From contig NZ_CP159833.1 in the NCBI RefSeq assembly GCF_047730175.1, forward strand, positions 2,480,001-2,544,000: 64,000 nt of DNA, in the 5' to 3' direction. A program made the position numbers and the translations under genes. The notes below the pieces were generated by a model. The model was not told the origin of the DNA, made no database searches, and saw nothing but the letters and a program-made list of their open reading frames with translations. Shown in pieces: positions 27,127 to 34,356 of this stretch; positions within the stretch are counted from its first letter, which is position 1; every line of letters begins with the position of its first letter. This DNA is from Marifrigoribacter sp047730175. GTDB lineage: Bacteria; Bacteroidota; Bacteroidia; Flavobacteriales; Flavobacteriaceae.

Positions 27127-29274
27127 ATGAAATTTATTAAAAAAATTCCATTTCTAGCGATGCTATTTATTGGATTAATATTAAGCTGTGATTCAGAGAT
27201 TAATTCCTTAGAGCTTGAGGAAGCAAATTTAATTAATTCGCAAGTTAGATCTTTAGTATTACAAGTTGATCTTGGTTCTGCCGAAGATTTTGCGATTCTT
27301 TCTAAATCAGGAATCACTAATGTTCCTCCATCTGTCATTAGGGGTAATGTAGGAACAAGTCCAATAACGGGAGCTGCTCTTTTATTAACATGTCCCGAAG
27401 TTAGTGGAACGATATATACAGTTGATCCTGCTGGCCCACTTCCTTGTAGAGTAACTGATGCACCACTGCTAACAACATCTGTGCTTGATATGCAAGCTGC
27501 GTATACAGATGCTGCAGGACGCGCTAACCCTGATGTTCTAAATTTAGGAGGCGGAGTTATCGGAGGAAATTTGCTAACACCAGGGCTATATAAGTGGACC
27601 GGTACCCTTGCGATTGCATCCGACATAACACTTATCGGTAATGCGACTGATGTATGGATATTTCAAGTTGCAGGAACTTTTAATATGAGTTCTGCAGCTA
27701 AAATTAATTTATATGGAGGTGCGAAAGCCGAAAATATTTTTTGGGCAGTTGCAGGTGCGGTTACCCTAGGTACCACAAGTCATTTTGAAGGAACCTTATT
27801 AGGTGCAACCTCAATTGCGGTACAAACAGGAGCCATGGTATACGGAAGGTTACTAGCACAAACAGCGGTAACACTACAAATGAACTCAGTTAAGAACCCA
27901 AAAATAATTATTCCACCACCACCACCACCACCTAACCCGGTATTACAAGTTGATCTTGGTTCTGCCGAAGATTTTGCGATTCTTTCTAAATCAGGAATCA
28001 CTAATGTTTTTCCATCTGTCATTAGGGGTAATGTAGGAACAAGTCCAATAACGGGAGCTGCTCTTTTATTAACATGTCCCGAAGTTAGTGGAACTATATA
28101 TACAGTCGATCCTGCTGGCCCACTTCCTTGTAGAGTAACTGATGCTCCTGGACTAACAACATCTGTGCTTGATATGCAAGCTGCGTATACAGATGCTGCA
28201 GGACGCGCTAACCCTGATTTTCTAAATTTAGGAGGCGGAGTTATCGGAGGAAATTCGCTAACACCAGGGCTATATAAGTGGACCGGTACCCTTTCGATTG
28301 CATCCGACATAACACTTATCGGTAATGCGACTGATGTATGGATATTTCAAGTTGCAGGAACTTTTAATGTGAGTTCTGCAGTTAGAATTAATTTATCTGG
28401 AGGTGCGAAAGCCGAAAATATTTTTTGGGCAGTTGCAGGTGCGGTTACCCTAGGTACCACAAGTCAATTTCAAGGAACCTTATTAGGTGCAACCTCAATT
28501 GCGTTACAAACAAATGCCTCTGTATGTGGAAGGTTACTAGCACAAACAGCGGTAACACTACAAATGAATTCAATTAAGAATCCAAAAATAGTTATTCCAC
28601 CACCACCACCACCACCACCTAACCCGCTATTACAAGTTGATCTTGGTGATGCTGAAGATTTTGCGATTCTTTCAAAATCAGGAATCACTAATGTGCCTCC
28701 ATCTGCCATTATAGGAAATGTAGGAACAAGCCCAATAACGGGGGCTGCTCTTTTATTAACATGTCCCCAAGTTAGTGGAACCATATATACAGTTGATGCT
28801 GCTGGCCCACTTCCTTGTAGAGTAACTGATGCACCACTGCTAACAACATCTGTGCTTGATATGCAAGCTGCGTATACAGATGCTGCAGGACGCGCTAACC
28901 CTGATGTTCTAAATTTAGGAGGCGGAGTTATCGGAGGAAATTTGCTAACACCAGGGCTATATAAGTGGACCGGTACCCTTGCGGTTGCATCCGACATAAC
29001 ACTTGTCGGTAATGCGACTGATGTATGGATATTTCAAGTTGCAGGAACTTTTAATATGAGTTCTGCAGCTAAAATTAATTTATCTGGAGGTGCACAAGCC
29101 GAAAATATTTTTTGGCAAGTTGGAGGTGCAGTTACTCTAGGTACTACAAGTCATCTTCAAGGAACCTTATTAGCTCAAACCTCAATTGCTGTACAAACGG
29201 GAGCAACCATAATGGGAAGGTTGCTAGCACAAACAGCGGTAACGCTGCAAATGAATACAATTATTAAACCCTAA
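27127..29274 (+). CDS. Triple DUF3494 ice-binding lipoprotein
   Basis: A 715-residue lipoprotein. The signal MKFIKKIPFLAMLFIGLILSC has a lipobox at Cys21. Three DUF3494 (ice-binding, right-handed beta-solenoid) domains begin at about residues 46, 274 and 503, each opening with LQVDLGxAEDFAILSKSGITN and ending with GRLLAQTAVTLQMN. The domains are joined by polyproline hinges of seven and eight Pro (IIIPPPPPPPNP type). DUF3494 proteins bind ice or inhibit its recrystallisation; a membrane-anchored multi-domain form could hold cells at ice. The ATG at 27127 is used rather than an in-frame TTG at 27115. A terminator follows at 29361. Confidence 0.92.
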   Translation: MKFIKKIPFLAMLFIGLILSCDSEINSLELEEANLINSQVRSLVLQVDLGSAEDFAILSKSGITNVPPSVIRGNVGTSPITGAALLLTCPEVSGTIYTVDPAGPLPCRVTDAPLLTTSVLDMQAAYTDAAGRANPDVLNLGGGVIGGNLLTPGLYKWTGTLAIASDITLIGNATDVWIFQVAGTFNMSSAAKINLYGGAKAENIFWAVAGAVTLGTTSHFEGTLLGATSIAVQTGAMVYGRLLAQTAVTLQMNSVKNPKIIIPPPPPPPNPVLQVDLGSAEDFAILSKSGITNVFPSVIRGNVGTSPITGAALLLTCPEVSGTIYTVDPAGPLPCRVTDAPGLTTSVLDMQAAYTDAAGRANPDFLNLGGGVIGGNSLTPGLYKWTGTLSIASDITLIGNATDVWIFQVAGTFNVSSAVRINLSGGAKAENIFWAVAGAVTLGTTSQFQGTLLGATSIALQTNASVCGRLLAQTAVTLQMNSIKNPKIVIPPPPPPPPNPLLQVDLGDAEDFAILSKSGITNVPPSAIIGNVGTSPITGAALLLTCPQVSGTIYTVDAAGPLPCRVTDAPLLTTSVLDMQAAYTDAAGRANPDVLNLGGGVIGGNLLTPGLYKWTGTLAVASDITLVGNATDVWIFQVAGTFNMSSAAKINLSGGAQAENIFWQVGGAVTLGTTSHLQGTLLAQTSIAVQTGATIMGRLLAQTAVTLQMNTIIKP
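27261..29274 (+). repeat. Three tandem ~684-bp near-identical DNA repeats inside the ice-binding gene
   Basis: Units start at 27261, 27945 and 28632, with spacings of 684 and 687 bp. Long stretches are identical at nucleotide level between units, and the difference in spacing equals one extra CCA codon in the proline hinge. High DNA identity, including synonymous positions, indicates recent amplification or ongoing gene conversion. Confidence 0.9.
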
Positions 29275-29360
29275 CCAACAGTGGGATTATAGGTTTACCT
29301 GATGTTGTAAGTTTAGTCTCTACTCTAAAGAGAGAGTCATAGCATTTACTGCAATTTAAA

Positions 29361-29396
29361 AAAAACAGATACCAGCATTTGCTGGTATCTGTTTTT
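29361..29396. terminator. Intrinsic terminator after the triple ice-binding gene
   Basis: A 16-bp inverted repeat (29361-29376 with 29381-29396), 4-nt loop ATTT, ends in a T run. Its left side is A-rich, so it could act in both directions. It lies 87 bp after the stop codon. Confidence 0.9.
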
Positions 29397-29811
29397 TTTT
29401 TGCGTAGTAACTATACTTTTTGGATACCTGCAAGGGGCAAATTAAGAACGTAATAAGGGTGTTACAAAATTAATGAAGACTATGGGAATAAGCCCGCACA
29501 TTTTTTTATTAGCGTAGTTGCAATTTTGTGTGTTATGATTTTCTTCAGAAAAGAATCATCAAGGAATAGTTGATCTATACATGGACCAATTAAGGTTGCC
29601 AAATAACTGATTATTTTAAGATTACCGCAGCGATCTAAAAAAGAAAAATTTATACTCTGATGAGGGTTTTTATTTGCAAGTATTTTCTATAGGAAAATTA
29701 GAGGCAAAAAAAACAGCAATTAATTTTAATTTAAATATAAAAAACATAGCAAATTTTTCATAAATGCTGATGCAGTTATTTTTTTATTTAAATCAAAACA
29801 AATTTTCATTT

Positions 29812-29872
29812 TCAGCAGTGGTTTTTAATGTATTTACAAGGGTCTTTTTGTTCTTTAACTAGCTAAATATCA
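29812..29872 (-). pseudogene. Second decayed copy of the RF3-like gene's 3' end
   Basis: The last ~18 codons correspond to the 3' end of the fragment at 26354: the tails read KNFKSHC-stop there and KYIKNHC-stop here, with the exact 14-mer ATTTTCAGCAGTGG shared at the stop. An in-frame TAG interrupts the copy. It lies ~125 bp before the second ice-binding gene, as the first copy precedes the first one, which suggests that remnant and gene were duplicated together. Confidence 0.5.
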
Positions 29873-29940
29873 GATTAAAAACACATATTATCGTTTATGA
29901 GCTGATTTTCATTTTTTTCTTTTTTTCATAATATTTAAGC

Positions 29941-29948
29941 TATATTTG
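29941..29948 (+). promoter_or_regulatory. Putative -7 element of the single-domain ice-binding gene
   Basis: TATATTTG matches TAnnTTTG and lies 48 bp before the ATG at 29997. The -33 region is a T-rich run without a clear TTG. Confidence 0.4.
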
Positions 29949-29996
29949 TATTGGAAAAACTGACAATTAAGAATGTTAAAATCATAAAAAAAAATC

Positions 29997-30773
29997 ATGA
30001 ATCTAATTAAAAAAATTCCATTTCTAGCGTTACTATTTATTGGACTAATGTTAAGTTGTAGTTCAGAGAAGGAATCCTTTGAACCTGAGGAAGCAAATTT
30101 AACTATTACGCAAACTAGAACTTCAATACCACCTGTTATTCTTGGTGATGCGGAAAGCTTTGCGATTCTTTCAAAAACAGGAATTACTAATGTATATCCA
30201 TCTGTCATTACAGGAAATGTAGGAACAAGCCCAATAACGGGAGCTGCTCTTTTATTAACATGTCCCCAAGTTACTGGAAATATATATACAGTTGATGCTG
30301 GAGGTCCACTTGCTTGTAGAGAAACTGATGCTACTAAACTATCATTAGCTGTAGGTGCTATGCAAACTGCATATACAGATGCTGCAGGACGCTCTAACCC
30401 TGATTCTATAAATGAAGGAGCTGGAAGTATAGGAGGACTAAGTTTTGCACCGGGGCTTCATAAATGGACAAGTGCACTTTTAATACCGTCAGACATGACA
30501 ATTCACGGAAATAAGGATGATATATGGATATTTCAAGTTGCAGGAACGTTTACGATGAGTTCTGCAGTTAGAATTAATTTATCTGGAGGTGCGCAAGCCA
30601 AAAATATTTTTTGGGCAGTTGCAGGTGCGGTTACCCTAGGTACCACAAGTCATTTAGAAGGAACTTTATTAGGTGCAACTTCAATTGCTGTACAAACAGA
30701 AGCTACTGTAAACGGAAGGTTACTAGCACAAACAGCGGTAACATTACAAATGAATACAGTTACGATAAAATAG
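29997..30773 (+). CDS. Single-domain DUF3494 ice-binding lipoprotein
   Basis: A 258-residue paralogue of the preceding gene. The signal sequence is nearly the same, with a lipobox at Cys21 (LMLSC). One DUF3494 domain spans about 47-255, with DAESFAILSKTGITN at its start and GRLLAQTAVTLQMN at its end. It is more diverged from the three upstream domains than they are from each other, especially between residues 105 and 170. It probably shares the ice-binding role; activity is untested. It is monocistronic: a terminator with a GAAA loop follows at 30847. Confidence 0.9.
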   Translation: MNLIKKIPFLALLFIGLMLSCSSEKESFEPEEANLTITQTRTSIPPVILGDAESFAILSKTGITNVYPSVITGNVGTSPITGAALLLTCPQVTGNIYTVDAGGPLACRETDATKLSLAVGAMQTAYTDAAGRSNPDSINEGAGSIGGLSFAPGLHKWTSALLIPSDMTIHGNKDDIWIFQVAGTFTMSSAVRINLSGGAQAKNIFWAVAGAVTLGTTSHLEGTLLGATSIAVQTEATVNGRLLAQTAVTLQMNTVTIK

Positions 30774-30846
30774 AAGAGGATTAGCAAGATCTTATAAAGC
30801 GGGTGGTCATTCTGATTTTACTGTTTATAAAAAAAAGTAAATACAT

Positions 30847-30881
30847 AAAAAAAGGTTCTGCGAAAGTGGAATCTTTTTTTT
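30847..30881 (+). terminator. Intrinsic terminator with GAAA tetraloop
   Basis: A-rich left arm through GGTTCTGC, loop GAAA at 30862-30865, then GTGGAATC and a T run. The stem includes several G-U pairs. It lies 74 bp after the ice-binding stop. The rest of the gap 30774-31133 contains no gene I can support. Confidence 0.75.
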
Positions 30882-31133
30882 ATCCATGAATTCTAAAAAT
30901 GAGTATCACCATTACGGACTAGTTAATTAAAAAAAAGAGAAGAAAAAAAGAATACCTGAAAGTTCCGACTTTTCAAGTTTGAATATATTTTATATAATAA
31001 CGCTACGTTTAAACATTTTCCTTAAGCATTCACCCTATAAAGAAAGGCTTCTATACAATTGCTTTTATTTTTAAAATGTAATTTTCTATCTTGTTCAATA
31101 GAATTTATATATATTACTAAAAAAAAAGCTAAT

Positions 31134-32501
31134 ATGAAACATAAGCTACTTTTATTTTTATTGATATTCACAACCTTCTGTTTTGGACAAATCACCATTG
31201 ACCAAACAAATACGGTGCAAGAGTTAATTGAAGATGTATTAATTGGGAACCCTAATTTTCCATCTTCTAATTTTGGGATGAGTACTGGTACAGATTATGG
31301 TGATGTTAATGGTATTGCAGCATTTAATAAAAATGCAACCGATTTTGCTTTTTCGGGTATTGTACTTACCTCTGGTAACGTTATAAATGTTCCAGGGCCT
31401 AACTTAGATTTACTTAATGAGGGTGGAGTTGGTTGGCCTGGTGATGCAGATTTAGAAGAGGTAACAGGTTCATCAAACACTATTAATGCAAGCTCACTTC
31501 AATTTGATTTTGTGCCAGCAGTTTCTCAAATTAGTATTGAATTTATATTGGCTTCTGAAGAATACAATCAAAATTTTGAGTGCACTTTTGATGATGCTAT
31601 TGCTTTTATTTTAACGAATAATTCAACAGGATTTTCTGAAAATATTGCACTAATACCAGATAATGATACTCCAATAAAAGCTACTACTATACACCCAGAA
31701 GTACCTGGGCAGTGTGGTGCTATTAATGAAGCCTATTTTGACACGTATAATTTTGAGCCATTTCTACCTGAAGATGAAGCATTAATCAATTATAATGGAC
31801 AAACGGTTACTTTTTTGAATATAGGAGAGTTAATTATCGGAGATTTGTATACACTTAAAATTGTGATAGCTGATGCAACAGATACAGCTTATGATAGTGC
31901 TTTATTTGTACGAGGTGGATCTTTTGGAGCTTTCCCAGTAATGGAAGAGGATCCTGAAAACATTTTTACAGATGAAGGCGATGGAGATGGGTTGGCAATT
32001 TTTGATTTAACTATAAACGAAGCACTAATGCTTGGTGGAATTGATACGAATGTGTATTCATTTTTGTTTTCCTATTATCTTTCTGAAGATGATGCAGAGC
32101 AGGGCATAAACCCAATTGTAAATCTTGAGGAATATCAGAATATAGAAAACCCACAAACGATTCATGTACGCATGGAAAATGCGTATACAGGCGCTCATAT
32201 TCAAAATAGTTTTGAAATTGAAACCGACGGGATACTTTCTGTCAATGATTTATTTTCTGAACAATTTTTAATTTATCCAAATCCGGTAGAAAATATACTA
32301 AAGATTGATATGTTAGAAAGTTTTGAAGACCTTGAGATTTCAATATACTCTATAGAGGGTCGATTACTTATTTCTGAAGAAATAAAAAACAATACAACAG
32401 CTTATAGCATAGATCTTTCTTTATTAACTCCTAGTATTTATTTTCTAAAGATTAGAAGTGAAGATGGTAAGGAAATTAGTAAAAAGATAGTTAAAAATTA
32501 A
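31134..32501 (+). CDS. Choice-of-anchor L domain protein with T9SS sorting domain
   Basis: A 455-residue exported protein. The signal peptide MKHKLLLFLLIFTTFCFG is cleaved before QITIDQT. Residues about 25-260 form a choice-of-anchor L domain (GIVLTSGNVINVPGPN, EFILASEEYNQNFECTFDDAIAF, LKIVIADATDTAYDSALFV). The C-terminal ~75 residues are a T9SS type A sorting domain (YPNPVENILKI to SKKIVKN). The family is found on extracellular adhesins and is of uncertain function. The ATG at 31134 is preferred to an upstream TTG at 31059, because only the former gives a proper signal peptide at the N-terminus. Confidence 0.87.
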   Translation: MKHKLLLFLLIFTTFCFGQITIDQTNTVQELIEDVLIGNPNFPSSNFGMSTGTDYGDVNGIAAFNKNATDFAFSGIVLTSGNVINVPGPNLDLLNEGGVGWPGDADLEEVTGSSNTINASSLQFDFVPAVSQISIEFILASEEYNQNFECTFDDAIAFILTNNSTGFSENIALIPDNDTPIKATTIHPEVPGQCGAINEAYFDTYNFEPFLPEDEALINYNGQTVTFLNIGELIIGDLYTLKIVIADATDTAYDSALFVRGGSFGAFPVMEEDPENIFTDEGDGDGLAIFDLTINEALMLGGIDTNVYSFLFSYYLSEDDAEQGINPIVNLEEYQNIENPQTIHVRMENAYTGAHIQNSFEIETDGILSVNDLFSEQFLIYPNPVENILKIDMLESFEDLEISIYSIEGRLLISEEIKNNTTAYSIDLSLLTPSIYFLKIRSEDGKEISKKIVKN

Positions 32502-32522
32502 TATATAATTAAGGTAAACATC

Positions 32523-32554
32523 AAAAAAACGAATAGTTTCCTGTTCGTTTTTTT
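32523..32554 (+). terminator. Intrinsic terminator after the anchor L gene
   Basis: The left arm at 32523-32536 (A run then CGAATAG) pairs with CTGTTCG and a T run at 32541-32554 around a TTTC loop. It lies 22 bp after the stop. Confidence 0.88.
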
Positions 32555-32621
32555 ATTCTATTTATGTGTTGTAATTATCAAAATGCTTTTACATAAAATA
32601 TAGGCTTGTAATTTACAATAT

Positions 32622-33032
32622 TCAATCAATATTGTTGAGCTTTATAATTTCGATACTCTGTTTTAATTCTGTAGGTTTTTTTATTCGAACCGTCAAAATT
32701 GTGTAAACCCATTGATTGTTTTCAATATTTGCTGTAATATCCATTCTTGCTTTACCCTTGGCACCTTTAATACGTACTGTAGTTTGTACAGATTTATATT
32801 GATGGGTATACTTAACTTCTCCCTCAAAAATAGCAGAAGATTCTAAAGGAGCAATAGCTCCTAATAATTCAATTACTTGTTCGTTTTCATTTACTATTTT
32901 AATAGCATTTTCATATAGTGTTGTTTCAGAATATGCTTTTACAAGATTTGAAGCTATATGATTCATTCCTGTTGAGAAAAATATAATGACAGTTATACAA
33001 ACCAGAATGATACTTATAAGAAGTCGTTTCAT
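32622..33032 (-). CDS. Coa1-like membrane-anchored protein
   Basis: A 136-residue protein with one N-terminal transmembrane helix (about 4-22) and a small alpha/beta domain. Its pattern YENAIKIVNENEQVIELLGAI then GKARMDITANIENNQWVYTILTV resembles the cytochrome c oxidase assembly factor 1 (Coa1) family. Function is inferred from this resemblance only; no oxidase genes are nearby. It follows the amidohydrolase gene with a 12-bp gap, so it is likely its last operon member. Confidence 0.6.
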   Translation of the reverse strand: MKRLLISIILVCITVIIFFSTGMNHIASNLVKAYSETTLYENAIKIVNENEQVIELLGAIAPLESSAIFEGEVKYTHQYKSVQTTVRIKGAKGKARMDITANIENNQWVYTILTVRIKKPTELKQSIEIIKLNNID

Positions 33033-33044
33033 TAGTTAGAAGGC

Positions 33045-34349
33045 TTATTTTTCGTTTTCATACTTTTCAGTATATCGTTTCCAAAGTTCTGTTTGGTGTG
33101 TTTCTAAAGAAATATCTCGCCCATCAATAAAAGCTTTTGTTAGAAGATTAGTACGCATGTCTAAAGCATCTCCTTCAGAAATAAATAGCGTAGCACTTTT
33201 TCCAACGCTTAACGTTCCATACTCGGTATCTATTCCTAAAATTTTTGCTGTATTCGAAGTGATTAGTTGTAAGGCCTTTTCTTTATCCATTCCTTGACCC
33301 GCAACCTGACCCGCATAAAAAGGTAAATTTCTAGTTTGAAAATTAGACATTCCTGCATTTTGTAAGCCAACTAATAAACCACCATCTACTAATAATTTAG
33401 GCAATTTATAAGGCAAGTCATAATCATCATCACTATCCATTGGCAAAGCATGCGTTTGCTTAATTAAAATCGAAATAGTATGTTTTTTTAGAAAAGGGAT
33501 AATTTTGTGAGCTTCATAACCACCAACGATTACAATATCTTGAACTCCATGTTCTTTTAACAGAGTAACAGCATCAATAATTTCTTTTTCTCTTTGCGCA
33601 TAAACATAGAGTTTCTGACTTCCACTAAATATACCTTGTGTAGCTTTATAAGGTTCGTTTTGAACTTTTGAATTGGTTTTACCATATGCGTTTGCCTGGT
33701 TTAAAAAGGCTGTTACTTCATCAGTTTGCTTGCTATAATCCTTATTTGGTTGCCATCCACGAGGTTCACCACTCCACCAGCGTCCTCTTCTAAAACTAGT
33801 TGGCCAGTTAAGGTGTATTCCATCATCTACTTTTATTGCTGCATCTTCCCAGTTCCAAGCATCAAATTGTACGATCGATGAGGTGCCAGAGATCCTTCCT
33901 CCTTTAGGAGTAATTTGCCCTATCAATATTCCGTTAGGACGCATGGATTCTACCACTTTGCTTTCAGCATTATAAGCAATTAGACTACGAACATTAGGGA
34001 TAAAATTTCCTAATTCATCTTGGTCATTACTAGCTCTTACCGCATTTACTTCTACTAAACCTAAAGATTTAGCTGGAGCAATAAACCCGGGATAAACATG
34101 CTTTCCTTCCGCTTGAATCACTTTTCCTCTTAGTGCAATTTTAGAAGTAGTAGCATCAGCAACAGCGATAATTTTACCGTTTTCAAATGAAATAATACTA
34201 TTTTCAATGACCGTTCCATCACCAATATGAGCCGTAGCTCCAACGATAGTGATAATACCTTCTTGAGCTAAGGCAGGAGATTGTTGTGCAAATATTGAGA
34301 AACTCAAACTAATTGCAGCTATAACGAATATGTTTTTTAAATTTTTCAT
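33045..34349 (-). CDS. Exported amidohydrolase-fold protein without the metal-binding HxH
   Basis: A 434-residue exported protein of the amidohydrolase superfamily (signal MKNLKNIFVIAAISLSFSIFAQ). The composite beta-sandwich and C-terminal 'AKILGIDTEYGTLSVGKSA' signature are clear. The usual PGFIDxHxH metal motif reads YPGFIAPAKSLG, so the first two zinc ligands are lost and catalysis in the normal way is unlikely. It begins 7 bp after the large amidohydrolase and probably forms a complex or pair with it. I use the ATG at 34349; a GTG at 34373 would overlap the upstream gene. Confidence 0.8.
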   Translation of the reverse strand: MKNLKNIFVIAAISLSFSIFAQQSPALAQEGIITIVGATAHIGDGTVIENSIISFENGKIIAVADATTSKIALRGKVIQAEGKHVYPGFIAPAKSLGLVEVNAVRASNDQDELGNFIPNVRSLIAYNAESKVVESMRPNGILIGQITPKGGRISGTSSIVQFDAWNWEDAAIKVDDGIHLNWPTSFRRGRWWSGEPRGWQPNKDYSKQTDEVTAFLNQANAYGKTNSKVQNEPYKATQGIFSGSQKLYVYAQREKEIIDAVTLLKEHGVQDIVIVGGYEAHKIIPFLKKHTISILIKQTHALPMDSDDDYDLPYKLPKLLVDGGLLVGLQNAGMSNFQTRNLPFYAGQVAGQGMDKEKALQLITSNTAKILGIDTEYGTLSVGKSATLFISEGDALDMRTNLLTKAFIDGRDISLETHQTELWKRYTEKYENEK

Positions 34350-34356
34350 CTCTCTT

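Larger units (their letters stand above)
29275..29996. other. 722-bp intergenic spacer between ice-binding genes
   Basis: Apart from the terminator at 29361-29396 and the release-factor remnant at 29812-29872, no gene is supported. Short readable stretches, for example around 29550-29620, are broken by stops in all frames. The composition is AT-rich, and the spacer looks like decayed DNA. Confidence 0.6.

Noticed and set aside
27078..28997. Three similar antisense readings of ~176-182 codons opposite the ice-binding gene
   Set aside because: They repeat only because the sense gene repeats. No signal or known domain, and the sense strand has clear DUF3494 domains.
27127..29274. Diversity-generating retroelement with variable repeats
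   Set aside because: No reverse transcriptase or intact Avd; differences among units are not concentrated at adenines as far as I can see.
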